A stretch of 64,000 nucleotides of DNA. Source: JAAELZ01 sp965237995. Its GTDB lineage: Bacteria > Pseudomonadota > Gammaproteobacteria > Arenicellales > Poriferihabitantaceae. Positions 1 through 9,389 of the stretch are shown in pieces (within the stretch, counting starts at the first letter, position 1; every line of letters starts with the position of its first letter). The stretch spans positions 372,001 through 436,000 of the forward strand of contig CBDEGO010000003.1 in assembly GCA_965237995.1 (NCBI GenBank), read 5' to 3'. The notes under the pieces are model-generated. The model was not told the DNA's origin and did no database searches. It saw nothing but the letters and a program-made list of their open reading frames with translations. The position numbers were made by a program, and so were the translations under genes.

Positions 1-1
1 C

Positions 2-181
2 TCGATTTATCTTAACACTTCTGCCTCGGTTATTTGGCAATTGTGCAGTGGCGAACATAGCGTTGAACAAATCATTACACTTATTCAAGAAAGCTATCCT
101 GAAGCGCGAGATTCAGTAGCGACCGATGTACTAAAAACGATTGACGAGTTTGTTGAATCAGACGCAATCTCACTTATCTGA
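2..181 (+). CDS. PqqD-like small protein (3' end only)
   Basis: The window opens inside this gene; 59 codons up to a TGA are visible. The residues (Tyr-Leu-Asn, a Val-Ile-Trp-Gln-Leu segment, then a helical tail with regularly spaced acidic residues) match the PqqD fold, a small winged-helix peptide chaperone. It ends 12 bases before an HprK-related kinase gene, which is followed by a nucleotidyltransferase. That trio is known as the HPr-rel-A arrangement of exopolysaccharide loci, where the PqqD member's exact role is unknown. The family call rests on pattern and context; the N-terminus is missing. Confidence 0.75.
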   Translation, partial: SIYLNTSASVIWQLCSGEHSVEQIITLIQESYPEARDSVATDVLKTIDEFVESDAISLI

Positions 182-193
182 TTAGAGTACACC

Positions 194-1021
194 GTGGACA
201 CCTACAGCATACAGTTTGGTGGGCATCGCGTTGATGTGTTGCATGAAGGGAAGCAATCAAGCCAAGCATTAGAATTTCTATTCGGCGATATTCATGGTGA
301 ACATGTAAACCACATTGATAAAACTTTTAGCTTAGTTCAAGAAAATCAATACTGGCACCTTTCATCTGAAGGCGAGACAAAGATACAAACCACACTGCTA
401 GAAGATGTTGCCAATATCTTGATGGGAGAGGTGGTGTTTCATCTGATAGAGAAAAATACAAGCTACATGGCTGTCCATGCTGGCTATGTATCTGACCAAC
501 ATGGTGGCATTCTCATTCCGGGGGAAAGCGGCAATGGTAAAAGCTCTCTTACCTTTTGGATGACGCTAAACAACTACACTTACCACACCGATGAGCTGAT
601 TTTACTTAGTATAGATAGCAATGCTGTGCGTTCATTTACCCGCCCTTTTAATATCAAGAACTATGGCTTAGAGCCAATACAGTCGCTTGTGAATATAGAT
701 AATTTGGGTGAAAATGTAATGCGTGGTAGTAATGTACATATGCTCGCGCACCGGGCGATAAACCCAGATTACAGCACAACCACGCCACCACTTAAAAAAA
801 TACTATTCCCGCTCTATAACAAAGATGCTTCCAATACATTGACGCCAATAAGTAAAGCATCAGCTGGTATTGAACTGATGAAGTCTAACGTTATCGCGCG
901 CAATCTAGCGGGCCATGGATTTGATCAAATGCTTTCTATTGTAAAAGGGGTAAAGGCTTATCGTTTGGACTATAACGACTTTGCCGTTCTACCTGAATTA
1001 TTGTCTCAAATGTCTGATTAA
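194..1021 (+). CDS. HprK-related kinase A family protein
   Basis: The 275-residue protein has a P-loop at residues 110-118 (GESGNGKSS), placed as in HPr kinase/phosphorylase C-terminal domains. A His-Thr-Asp-Glu stretch follows near residue 135. It starts with GTG; no strong ribosome site is visible and the gene follows the PqqD-like gene by 12 bases, so they are probably co-transcribed. Known relatives sit in polysaccharide and exosortase-type loci with PqqD-like and nucleotidyltransferase partners; their phosphorylation target has not been established. The enzymatic role here is inferred from the fold only. The nucleotidyltransferase reading frame begins 4 bases after the stop codon. Confidence 0.8.
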   Translation: MDTYSIQFGGHRVDVLHEGKQSSQALEFLFGDIHGEHVNHIDKTFSLVQENQYWHLSSEGETKIQTTLLEDVANILMGEVVFHLIEKNTSYMAVHAGYVSDQHGGILIPGESGNGKSSLTFWMTLNNYTYHTDELILLSIDSNAVRSFTRPFNIKNYGLEPIQSLVNIDNLGENVMRGSNVHMLAHRAINPDYSTTTPPLKKILFPLYNKDASNTLTPISKASAGIELMKSNVIARNLAGHGFDQMLSIVKGVKAYRLDYNDFAVLPELLSQMSD

Positions 1022-1024
1022 AGG

Positions 1025-2219
1025 GTGACAAATAGCCGCTCTGAACTTAATGCGCTCGAACTAAGCGCTCGGATCACACTTGAAGATGATGGAGCCCACC
1101 GTCTAGAAACAAAGCCTTCTAGAAATCACCGACTGGGCTTCATTTATTGCCGCGCTTGAATCTAACGGCTTAGCACCTCTATTTCATTCACACTTGCAAA
1201 GCCACGAACAGCTTAACAAGGTGATTCCTAAAGTTGCACATCTACAGATCAAAGCCTTGGTCATTCGCCATCAACGGGCAACCGAAGCCCGTGAGATAGC
1301 GGCGGCAGAGATATTACAGCACTTCAAGCAAGCCAATATTGACTGTATTGCTTTAAAAGGTCTTGCGCTGGCTTACAGCATTTACCCCTCTGCTAGTTTA
1401 AGGCCCATGCGCGACATTGATTTATTAGTGCACTCTGATCAGGCCCTAACTGCGCAGCAATCTCTACGCGATTTAGGCTATTCTGCCGAGAATCGCAAAG
1501 ATGGGGCTATGTACAATCATCATCATCTCCCTGTCGCGATGAAGGTGATTGATGGGATGAACATGAGTATAGAAATCCATCATAATGCTTTATCTGGTGA
1601 TGTCGCACAATCTATATCATATGCCGATTTAACTGATCCGCCCCTCTCTGTATCTATCGGTGAACATATAACCAATAGGCTTGGTCATACGGACACTTTG
1701 CGGCATTTGTGCCACCACTCATTTGAGCCGGCACTTCGCATAAAACTCGGTTCATTACACGATGTAGTGCGTTATGCAACGTTTTACCAACAAGAGATAA
1801 ATTGGGACGATATTAGAGTTCACTATCCTTTTGTTATTAATACCCTACGCTGCATTCACTTTGTCATCGCCTTGCCACAGACTTTGCTCGCGCAAATAGA
1901 CTTACCTACAAGCGCCGCACCAGCCCAAGCAGGAGAAGGCTATCAACCACTGTCGTACACCTTAGCGCAGTACAGAGGAATAAGACGCTGGCAACACATC
2001 TTTCACGCACCGGCGTGGTGGGCGCACGTGTTTTATCAGGTTCCGCCGGAGCAAAGTCTATTCTGGGTTAAATGGTTGCGTCACCCGTTACAAATCATTT
2101 CGCTGGCTCAGTCGAAGATACTGGGCCATATTACTTGCAAAGCAGGCTTAAGGTATTTGATCATAAATTTGCTCCACTTCGCTGACCATTCTTTGCGCAG
2201 TGAACTTCTGCAAATATAA
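1025..2219 (+). pseudogene. Nucleotidyltransferase family protein, frameshifted near its N-terminus
   Basis: The main frame (from about 1107) encodes a nucleotidyltransferase of the NTP_transf_5 type. It shows the lysine-glycine-leucine-alanine segment followed by RPMRDIDLLV, the metal-binding Asp-x-Asp motif. A GTG at 1025, 4 bases after the kinase stop, opens a second frame that gives a plausible family N-terminus. The two frames must be joined by one base shift between about 1107 and 1123. Restored, the protein is near 398 residues, normal for this family. Its 3' end overlaps the convergent glycosyltransferase by 72 bases. Either the gene is broken or the assembly has an indel here. Translation from an internal TTG at 1194 would remove the N-terminus but keep the catalytic motif. 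Confidence 0.65.
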
Positions 2220-3270
2220 TTCGTACCCGCGTTGCCCCAGAGAACATCTTAAACTGGCATCATTCAGTAACAAGCGTAACTTTTCAACCATCGCTTGCTG
2301 ATCACCACTTGGCACTAATAACCCCGTCTCGCCGTCGATAACAGCGTCAAACACACCTCCCACGTTAGTTGATAGCACTGGCAGCTTAGCGCTCATCGCC
2401 TCAAGCACGCTCAACGGCAAGCCTTCATACTTAGAGCTCAATACAAATAAATCAGCGCTTTGCAAACTTGCACTAACATCTTCAATGTTGAGTAATAACT
2501 CAACTTTATGAGCTAATCCAAAACGGTTAATCGCATCTTTCAGTGCATCGTATTGATCACCTGCACCAATTATTTTTGCTTGATAGGGTTGGTCTAGCTG
2601 AGCTAAGCATTGCAACAGAAATAGTTGGTTTTTAACTAAGGTGAGGCGACCAATATTAATCATAACGGGCACTGAATTAGGTGTTTTATCCGTCCGCTCT
2701 TAACACATCAGGTTCAACCAGCGTGACACCATTTTGAACAAGGTGAAATCGTTTGGGGTCAACCACCTTGTAACGCTTGGCCAATTGATAGTCGTAGCTA
2801 GATACAGCAATGGTAAACGCTGGCAGTCTTCCCAACGCCCATTCCGACAGTAAGCCTAAACAACGCTGCTTAAAGGGGGCGCCTTCGGTAAAGGCCCAAC
2901 CATGGGCGGTAAATAATGATGGCACGCCTGCACGCCATGCGGCAATTCGACCAATGACCCCTGCCTTTGAGGAATGCGCGTGAACAAATTTAGGCTTGCG
3001 CGCCGTTATCAGCGAGCTTATCGTTTTTATCGCCTTCCAATCTTGCTTAGGCGAAACAGGTCGCACTAATGAATCAATGATCAGCACTTCCACCTGTAGC
3101 GCCCGAACTGCTTCGGTTAAAAAATCTTCTTCACCACAGAGCAGCACAAATTGATATCGAGTTTGCAGCGCTTTTATGATTTCTAAGCAATGAATCTGAG
3201 CACCGCCGATGTCCGCCTTGGTGATAATAAGGAAGACAGTTGTACCCGATTGACTAACAGAGCCGCTCAT
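2148..3270 (-). pseudogene. Family 4 glycosyltransferase, split by a frameshift
   Basis: The first 194 codons (3270 down to 2686) encode the N-terminal Rossmann half of a GT4 enzyme: TKADIGGAQIH near the start, then HAHSSKAGVIGR and a TAHGWAF segment. The next frame (2672 down to 2148) encodes the nucleotide-sugar-binding half: INIGRL, SSKYEGLPLSVLEAM with the donor-binding glutamates, and a GETGLLVP segment. The halves align end to end if one base is shifted between about 2686 and 2702, and the second half has no credible start of its own. The restored enzyme would be about 374 residues. It probably transfers sugars in surface-polysaccharide synthesis, fitting the facing HPr-rel-A genes. It lies 4 bases after yjbQ. 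Confidence 0.75.
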
Positions 3271-3274
3271 GCCA

Positions 3275-3676
3275 TCAATAATGCAAAATTAACTCTCGTC
3301 GCTGACGATGACTGCGATGCTCAAATAAGTATAAACCTTGCCAAGTGCCTAAGAGCAACTGTTTGTCTGCATAAGGAATTCCGATACTGGTTTGCGTCAG
3401 CATGCATTTAATATGCGCGGGCATGTCGTCTGGCCCTTCAGTGGTGTGGGTATAAAAAGAATCACTTTCAGGTACCACTTTGTTCATCCAAGCGATTAGA
3501 TCATCTTGGACCGAACTATCCGCATTTTCTTGTATCAATAAGCTTGCAGAGGTATGACGTATAAACACCGTAAGCAAACCTTGCGTGCTTTGCGCTTTGT
3601 TTAACTTCGACTCAACAAGAGCGGTAACCTCGATTAGCTGCTGTCCATGGGTATCAACTTTTATGTGCTCAATCAT
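3275..3676 (-). CDS. yjbQ: YjbQ/UPF0047 family protein
   Basis: A 133-residue protein with the whole UPF0047 signature: HTSASLLIQENAD in the middle and HTTEGPDDMPAH after it, both rich in conserved His/Asp, then a C-terminal LGTWQGLYLFEHR. Members form trimers and have been reported to have weak thiamine-phosphate synthase activity; the physiological role is unsettled. Length is normal for the family. The glycosyltransferase gene follows on the same strand after 4 bases. A strong terminator lies upstream, between orn and this gene, so it has its own promoter. Confidence 0.9.
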   Translation of the reverse strand: MIEHIKVDTHGQQLIEVTALVESKLNKAQSTQGLLTVFIRHTSASLLIQENADSSVQDDLIAWMNKVVPESDSFYTHTTEGPDDMPAHIKCMLTQTSIGIPYADKQLLLGTWQGLYLFEHRSHRQRRELILHY

Positions 3677-3730
3677 ACCAATTTTACCGCTTGCTGCGTC
3701 GGGGCAGCTGACACATCGTAATGAATAGAC

Positions 3731-3774
3731 AAAAAAAGCGATAGAATTAACAGTAATATTAATTCGTATCGCTT
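3731..3774 (-). terminator. Rho-independent terminator after orn
   Basis: Read on the minus strand, an imperfect stem (AGCGATACGAATTAA pairing with TTAATTCTATCGCT) is followed by a run of seven T. It sits about 145 bases past the orn stop and would end the minus-strand transcript carrying rsmE and orn. Confidence 0.75.
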
Positions 3775-3917
3775 CTCTCCTCTTCCTCTAACGGTTTAGG
3801 CTTCTTTTGGCCCGCTACCTATTCGGTTGAAGCATCATAGGTAAAGGCAGTCTAAATGTCTAGTGGAATTTAGGCTTAGCAGATGAAGCTAGAAACGACA
3901 TTAACTGTAATCGGCAA

Positions 3918-4496
3918 TTAATAGGTACTTCTCAACAACTCTTCACTGACCACTTCATTGATAAAGTGCTTTCTATAATGCTTTAATTCGTTGATAGAGT
4001 CTTTAATATCATCTAACGCACGATGTGTGGCTTTTTTCTGAAAAGAGGATACCGCTTCCGGTTTCCAGCGCACGGCTAACTCTTTCAAGGAGCTAACGTC
4101 TACATTTCGATAATGCAAATACTTCGACAGTGTTGGCATATAAGGATACAAAAAACGTCTGTCCTGCCCGATAGAATTACCGCATAAGGGTGCGGAATTT
4201 GCAGGAACATACTGCTTGATAAAATCTAAGGTCTCCTTTTCAGCCATTTCAACATCATATTCCGACTGCATCACGCGCTCAATTAATCCGGTTGAGGTAT
4301 GGGTATTGGTATTCCAAGCATCCATGGTACTGAGCAATTGGTCCGTTTGATAAATTGCCATTACGGGCCCTTGGGCTAAAACATTCAGTTGCGAATCGGT
4401 GATGATCGTTGCAATTTCGATAATCCTATCACGCTCAGGGTTCAATCCCGTCATTTCAAGGTCCATCCAAACGAGATTATGTGCATCTTTAGACAT
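3918..4496 (-). CDS. orn: Oligoribonuclease
   Basis: A 192-residue DEDDh exonuclease that degrades 2-5 nt RNAs and pGpG to mononucleotides in the cytoplasm. The first acidic pair is in WMDLEMTGL (residues 10-18). Later acidic residues lie in the CGNSIGQDRRFL segment and in HRALDDIKDS, which supplies the catalytic His and Asp. Length matches the E. coli enzyme closely. It follows rsmE by 4 bases and ends before the terminator at 3731-3774, so it is the last gene of its transcript. Confidence 0.97.
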   Translation of the reverse strand: MSKDAHNLVWMDLEMTGLNPERDRIIEIATIITDSQLNVLAQGPVMAIYQTDQLLSTMDAWNTNTHTSTGLIERVMQSEYDVEMAEKETLDFIKQYVPANSAPLCGNSIGQDRRFLYPYMPTLSKYLHYRNVDVSSLKELAVRWKPEAVSSFQKKATHRALDDIKDSINELKHYRKHFINEVVSEELLRSTY

Positions 4497-4500
4497 ACAA

Positions 4501-5217
4501 TTAGGCCAATTGATTAATAGCGGCGATTATAGCCGAGCAGGCCGTTTCAATTCGTAATATGTGCTGCCCTAAACGGATAGATTGAACCTCCGCATTTTTA
4601 CACTGCACTAGCTCTTGCTCGGTTAATCCGGCCTCTGGACCAACGATTAAGATTTGTGGAAACACTGGGTCAATCTGCATACTAGTATTTTGTTTGTCCC
4701 CAAACTGATGCGCTAGCCACAAATTCGACTCCTGTTTATGCGCTAATACCTGTTCAAGCGAAATGAGAGGCTTCACCACTGGAAACCAAACGCGCCTGGA
4801 TTGCTTGCAAGCTTCTATCGCAATACGTTGCCAACGCGCAGTTTGCGACTCACTAGTCCGACTGACACTATGCTCAAACTGTACAGGCCAGATTTCGCTC
4901 ACCCCTAACTGGCAAGCCATATCTACCAAAGTGGCTTGTCGGTCACCTTTAGCAACGGCGCTCGCTAATATTATAGTAGTGGCTGGTTTGGCCACCATCT
5001 CGGCCGCCTCTACAGCTAACTCTACCCATTTTTGTCTTGGTCCGACCGCTGTGATTTTTGCTGTTAATTGAACACCTTTGCCATTTGTTAGCAGTACCAA
5101 ATCTCCGTCACGTAGGCGGCGACTGCCCACGATATGATTTGCTTGCGCGCCATCAAGCCGAATACCCTCTTGTTCGAGGTTGCATTCAGGCACATAAAAC
5201 AAAGGTGGCGCACCCAT
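4501..5217 (-). CDS. rsmE: 16S rRNA (uracil1498-N3)-methyltransferase
   Basis: The 238-residue SPOUT methyltransferase modifies U1498 of 16S rRNA. An N-terminal PUA-like part (residues 1-70, with GAQANHIVGSRRLRDGD) precedes the knotted SAM-binding domain. The domain includes the VSEIWPVQFEHS segment, IEACKQSRR, ILIVGPEAGLTEQE and the C-terminal LGQHILRIETA. All are standard RsmE motifs. It is 2 bases from ntrC, so it may be transcribed with ntrBC, and 4 bases from orn. Confidence 0.96.
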   Translation of the reverse strand: MGAPPLFYVPECNLEQEGIRLDGAQANHIVGSRRLRDGDLVLLTNGKGVQLTAKITAVGPRQKWVELAVEAAEMVAKPATTIILASAVAKGDRQATLVDMACQLGVSEIWPVQFEHSVSRTSESQTARWQRIAIEACKQSRRVWFPVVKPLISLEQVLAHKQESNLWLAHQFGDKQNTSMQIDPVFPQILIVGPEAGLTEQELVQCKNAEVQSIRLGQHILRIETACSAIIAAINQLA

Positions 5218-5219
5218 GG

Positions 5220-6620
5220 TTATAAATTCAGTTCTTTAATTTTTCTAGTGAGGGTATTACGCCCCCAGCCTAGCAGTTTGGCTGCTTTTTGTTTATGCCC
5301 TTCTGTGAAACTCAAGGTTGTTTCGATCAAAGTGCGGTCTACCGTAGATTGAAACTGGGCACCGATGGCAGAACGCCCTGCTAGCAATTGGCGATGTAGT
5401 TCTTGGCCCAACGCAGTTTGCCAGCTAACCGGCATTAATGAATTTGTTTGTCGTTGGGTGATGATAGCTGGCAAATCACCCGCTTCAATCACCTGCCCTA
5501 ACGATGTTACCGTTAAACGCTTACAGAGGTTTTCTAACTCCCGCACATTACCAGGCCAGTTATAAGCCAGCAATATTTCTAAGGCTTGCTTAGATAACGC
5601 CTTAGCAGCAACTTCAAATTCTAGCGCTGCACTTTGTAAAAAGTGTGCACCCAACAAAGCCACATCAGCACCACGATGCCTTAACGGCGGCACCATAATC
5701 TCAACCACATTGAGTCGATGGTATAAATCAAGACGAAAAAGGCCTTTGCTCACTCGAGCATCTAAGTCCTGATTGGTTGCCGCAATCACCCGAACGTCGA
5801 CGTCTAACTGCATCGTGCCGCCCACGCGGTAAAACCGTTTCTCTGACAACACCCTTAGCAGCCGTGCTTGTAACTCAGACGGCATGTCGCCAATTTCATC
5901 GAGGAATAGCGTGCCACCATTCGCTTGCTCGAAACGCCCTTTACGCTGCGTCGTTGCACCGGTAAATGCGCCCTTTTCATGCCCAAACAGTTCAGACTCT
6001 AATAAATCTGCTGGAATTGCTCCGGTATTAATCTCAATGAACGGCTTATGTTTGCGCGGGCTAGAATCATGTAAAGCACGCGCAACCAGCTCTTTACCGA
6101 CGCCAGACTCACCGCGTATTAATACGCTAATACTTGAGTGCGAAACACGGCCAATCAAACGAAATACTTCCTGCATCATGGCAGAACGACCAATCATCTG
6201 TGGGGGAGGTATTTTGGCTTCACTCTCTGAATAGGCTACCCCATGCTTTTCATCAGTTTGCGATTCTAGTAAAGCACGATTCAATAAAGACAAGGCTTCA
6301 TCTAGATCAAATGGCTTGGGTAAGTACTCAAAAGCACCGGCTTGATATGAACTGACAGCGGCTTCTATGTCTGAAAAGGCCGTCATAATGATGACAGGAA
6401 TAGCTGGATGCCGTTGTTTTAGCTGATCTATAAATTGATAACCATCCATATTCGGCATACGCACGTCTGTAAATACAACATCAGGTGTTTTGTCCTTTAA
6501 GTGGTCTATCGCCGATTCGGCATTGCTAAATACTTCTATTTGTAACGGGAGATCTTCAAAGTTTTTTTGCAACACCCAAGCAATGGACTCATCATCGTCA
6601 ACAATCCAAACTGTTTTCAT
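5220..6620 (-). CDS. glnG: Nitrogen regulation response regulator NtrC (NR(I))
   Basis: 466 residues in three domains. The receiver is N-terminal, with the phospho-acceptor Asp in VVFTDVRMP near residue 53. The sigma-54 AAA+ domain carries GESGVGKE (Walker A, about 168-175) and the GAFTGA loop that contacts sigma-54. A C-terminal Fis-type helix-turn-helix lies in the last 30 residues. It activates sigma-54 promoters under nitrogen limitation. The start overlaps ntrB by 4 bases, indicating translational coupling. Matching NtrC sites are present in front of ntrB and glnA in this window. Confidence 0.97.
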   Translation of the reverse strand: MKTVWIVDDDESIAWVLQKNFEDLPLQIEVFSNAESAIDHLKDKTPDVVFTDVRMPNMDGYQFIDQLKQRHPAIPVIIMTAFSDIEAAVSSYQAGAFEYLPKPFDLDEALSLLNRALLESQTDEKHGVAYSESEAKIPPPQMIGRSAMMQEVFRLIGRVSHSSISVLIRGESGVGKELVARALHDSSPRKHKPFIEINTGAIPADLLESELFGHEKGAFTGATTQRKGRFEQANGGTLFLDEIGDMPSELQARLLRVLSEKRFYRVGGTMQLDVDVRVIAATNQDLDARVSKGLFRLDLYHRLNVVEIMVPPLRHRGADVALLGAHFLQSAALEFEVAAKALSKQALEILLAYNWPGNVRELENLCKRLTVTSLGQVIEAGDLPAIITQRQTNSLMPVSWQTALGQELHRQLLAGRSAIGAQFQSTVDRTLIETTLSFTEGHKQKAAKLLGWGRNTLTRKIKELNL

Positions 6621-7675
6621 ACTTGTTCTCCGTCGAACGGCAAATACAGAGAAAAGCAGGCGCCTTCCTCTGAATTTTGGTAATTAATTATTCCACCGTA
6701 GTTGCGCGCGATATCTTGCGAGATAGACAAACCAATTCCGCTACCACCTTTTCTGTCTGATACCAAAGGGAAAAACAGCTGTTCTTGCACTGCTGGTGAA
6801 ACCCCTTCGCCATTGTCTTGAACAGAAATACGTAGCCCTTTTTTACCCTTTAGATAAAGGCGTTCAGTGCCATCAGCTAAACGAGTAGACACTGAAATGC
6901 TTGGGTGAGTTTGGTTTGAAACAAAGTAAGCCGCGTTTTTTAACAGATTGAGGACAATTTGGCTTATTTGGGTTTCGTCAGCAACAACCGATGGCAAGCT
7001 ACTATCGCAATCTAAATGCAGCTCAATTTGCTCTGCGTATTCAGATTTAATTAGCGCCAGACAATTAGCTAACAGGACATCAACCCGCAAAGCTTGTTTG
7101 TTAGGCATCGCATTTGGCGCGCTCATCCTTACCAATAAGCTATTTACTCTATCAACTTCGCGAATAATGATCTGAGTATATTCTTCTATGTTTTCCTTAC
7201 TTGCCTGTTTTTGAGCGAGCTGCGCCGCACCACGTATCCCCCCTAAAGGGTTTTTAATTTCATGCGATAAATTACGAATGAGTTGATGCGCGGCTTCTGC
7301 TCTTTGCGTTGCTGCTGACTCCATCACTAACTTTTGCGCTAAACCGATCAACGATATTTCTAGCAAAACCATTGGTTCGCCGCTAACTACGATGGGCTTA
7401 AGGCTCGCATTTGTAGAGACGCTTTTTTGAGATTGCACTAGATGTAGTTCTTCCTCTAAACAAAGCACGGGAACTCGATCCGCCGACATCTTTGCTATCC
7501 TTTCCAATAAATTCAAATTAGCGGGCAGCAACTGACTCATTGCTAAACCACATAAACTTCTGCGCCCTGTATCAAACAGACGTTCGGTCGCTTCGTTTAC
7601 ATAATGAATTTGCCCACCCTGATTCACTACTATCAAGGCAAGGTCTAGTTCATTAAGTAACGATTGATCGTTCAT
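6617..7675 (-). CDS. glnL: Nitrogen regulation sensor kinase NtrB (NR(II))
   Basis: 352 residues: a PAS domain (about 5-110) with the LFDTGRRSLCG segment, a dimerisation/phosphotransfer helix with the H-box HEIKNPLGGIRGAA, and a HATPase domain with N-box LNLLKNA and G-boxes DNGEGV and GGSGIGLS. It phosphorylates or dephosphorylates NtrC in response to PII and glutamine. It has no membrane segment, as expected for NtrB. A palindromic NtrC site lies directly before the start codon, and the glnA terminator is just upstream of that, so ntrBC has its own autoregulated promoter. Confidence 0.96.
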   Translation of the reverse strand: MNDQSLLNELDLALIVVNQGGQIHYVNEATERLFDTGRRSLCGLAMSQLLPANLNLLERIAKMSADRVPVLCLEEELHLVQSQKSVSTNASLKPIVVSGEPMVLLEISLIGLAQKLVMESAATQRAEAAHQLIRNLSHEIKNPLGGIRGAAQLAQKQASKENIEEYTQIIIREVDRVNSLLVRMSAPNAMPNKQALRVDVLLANCLALIKSEYAEQIELHLDCDSSLPSVVADETQISQIVLNLLKNAAYFVSNQTHPSISVSTRLADGTERLYLKGKKGLRISVQDNGEGVSPAVQEQLFFPLVSDRKGGSGIGLSISQDIARNYGGIINYQNSEEGACFSLYLPFDGEQV

Positions 7676-7681
7676 TTAGTT

Positions 7682-7698
7682 TGCACCATATTGGTGCG
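7682..7698. promoter_or_regulatory. NtrC binding site in front of ntrB
   Basis: TGCACCATATTGGTGCG matches the NtrC palindrome TGCACCA-N3-TGGTGCA at 16 of 17 positions. It ends 7 bases before the ntrB start codon, a position suited to autorepression of ntrBC rather than activation. This is an inference from position; the match itself is direct. Confidence 0.8.
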
Positions 7699-7706
7699 CG
7701 TAATAT

Positions 7707-7742
7707 CAAAAAAATGCCTCGCATAATGCGAGGCATTTTTTA
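7707..7742 (-). terminator. Rho-independent terminator after glnA
   Basis: A perfect stem (ATGCCTCGCAT with ATGCGAGGCAT) is flanked by A and T runs on both sides, so it could work in either direction. It lies 9 bases past the glnA stop and separates glnA from ntrBC. Confidence 0.9.
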
Positions 7743-7750
7743 AAGTGGAT

Positions 7751-9160
7751 TTAGCAGCTGTAATACATTTCAAACTCAATCGGATGAGTAGTCATGCGCA
7801 TGCGTTGTACGTCTTCCATCTTTAGTGCGATATAGGCGTCAATCGCTTCATCACTAAACACGCCACCTGCCGTTAAGAACTCACGGTCTGCATCTAAGGC
7901 CGCTAAGGCTTCGTCTAAACTGGTAGCCACCTGCGGGATTTTCGCTTCTTCTTCTGCAGTTAAGTCGTATAAATCATCATCAGCCGGGCCACCAGGATCA
8001 ATCTTATTCTTAATACCATCAAGGCCCGCCATCAACAAAGCAGCGAACGCTAAATAGGGGTTGGCGGTTGAGTCAGGAAAGCGAATCTCTATTCGGCGCC
8101 CTTTGGGGTTAGCTTCGTATGGAATACGGCAAGACGCAGAACGATTGCGCGCAGAATAAGCCAGCATGACCGGCGCTTCAAAACCAGGCACAAGACGCTT
8201 ATAGCTATTAGTACTTGGATTGACGAAGGCATTAAGTGCTTTAGCATGCTTAAAGATACCGCCAATATAATGTAAAGCCATTTGGCTTAAATCACCATAT
8301 TGGTCACCATGAAACAGGTTTTCACCGTTTTTAAAGATAGACATATGAACATGCATACCAGAGCCGTTATCACCAACAATCGGCTTAGGCATCATCGTAG
8401 CGGTTAAGCCATGCGCATGAGCTACATTATGCACACAATACTTATAAATCTGCACTTCGTCTGCTTTGGTGACTAAGGTGTTAAAACGCACACCAATTTC
8501 ACCTTGCCCTGCCGTGCCTACTTCATGGTGATGAACCTCTACATCTAAGCCCATCTCTTCCATCACTAGACACATCGCCGAGCGCACGTCTTGCTGAGAA
8601 TCAACAGGAGGCACTGGAAAGTAGCCGCCCTTTACGCCAGGCCGATGGCCAGTATTGCCATCTTCGTATTCTTTACCTGAATTCCATGCGGCTTCAGTTG
8701 AATCGATTTCACAGTAACTACCCGACAGGTCAGAACCATAGTGAACAGCATCGAAAAGGAAAAATTCGTTTTCAGGGCCAAAATAGGCGGTATCTCCAAT
8801 ACCGGCTGATGCCATGTACGCTTCCGCGCGCTTTGCGATAGAACGTGGGTCGCGATCATAGCCTTCACCCGTTTCAGGCTCAACAATATCGCAACGCAAA
8901 TTAATCGTTGTATCTTCAAAGAACGGATCCAAAACGGCTGAATCTGGGTCTGGCATTAAAATCATATCGGATTCATTAATGCTTTTCCAACCTTCGATAG
9001 AAGACCCATCGAACATCTTGCCAAACTCAAATACACTTTCGTCGATAGTTTTAGCAGGAACCGTGACGTGCTGTTCCTTGCCTTTTGTATCTGTAAACCT
9101 GAAATCAACGAACTTTGCGCCGCTATCGGCGATCATCTTTAATGCGTCTTTAGCAGACAT
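7751..9160 (-). CDS. glnA: Glutamine synthetase, type I
   Basis: 469 residues, the normal length of the dodecameric GSI-beta enzyme that makes glutamine from glutamate, ammonia and ATP. Visible signatures are the N-terminal DGSSIEGW, the catalytic GPENEFFLFD, HHHEVGTAGQGEIG, NGSGMHVH, and the ATP-site KPLxGDNGSG-like segment. The Tyr in DDLYDLTAEE near the C-terminus is the expected adenylylation site, so GlnE-type control is likely. It stands alone between its own terminator and a 278-base upstream region with a sigma-54 promoter and NtrC sites. Confidence 0.98.
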   Translation of the reverse strand: MSAKDALKMIADSGAKFVDFRFTDTKGKEQHVTVPAKTIDESVFEFGKMFDGSSIEGWKSINESDMILMPDPDSAVLDPFFEDTTINLRCDIVEPETGEGYDRDPRSIAKRAEAYMASAGIGDTAYFGPENEFFLFDAVHYGSDLSGSYCEIDSTEAAWNSGKEYEDGNTGHRPGVKGGYFPVPPVDSQQDVRSAMCLVMEEMGLDVEVHHHEVGTAGQGEIGVRFNTLVTKADEVQIYKYCVHNVAHAHGLTATMMPKPIVGDNGSGMHVHMSIFKNGENLFHGDQYGDLSQMALHYIGGIFKHAKALNAFVNPSTNSYKRLVPGFEAPVMLAYSARNRSASCRIPYEANPKGRRIEIRFPDSTANPYLAFAALLMAGLDGIKNKIDPGGPADDDLYDLTAEEEAKIPQVATSLDEALAALDADREFLTAGGVFSDEAIDAYIALKMEDVQRMRMTTHPIEFEMYYSC

Positions 9161-9253
9161 GACATAACCTCATTTAATTTGTTATTAACTACACCGATAG
9201 TGCGATACCGATCGATATGTTTTTACACTGGTATGAAACCAATAGTTTTTAGT

Positions 9254-9271
9254 TAGCAACTATCATGCCAA
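9254..9271 (-). promoter_or_regulatory. Sigma-54 promoter of glnA
   Basis: On the minus strand TTGGCATGATAGTTGCTA carries GG at -24 and GC at -12 with exact spacing; it differs from YTGGCACGRNNNTTGCW only by T for the C after TTGGCA. It lies about 95 bases before the glnA start codon. The NtrC sites about 120-160 bases further upstream are at normal enhancer distance. Confidence 0.85.
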
Positions 9272-9389
9272 CTTTCAATATTTAGCAAAAATAATGGGTA
9301 TTTTTTCCCCACGCACTGCTAAAACAAGCGTTTATCTAATAACGACCGAACAGAATATACGGTAAAACTAAAGTATTGTGTCAACTATT

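Noticed and set aside
8632..8919. Minus-strand frame of 95 codons inside glnA
   Set aside because: It is an out-of-frame shadow of glnA, which is clearly the real gene.
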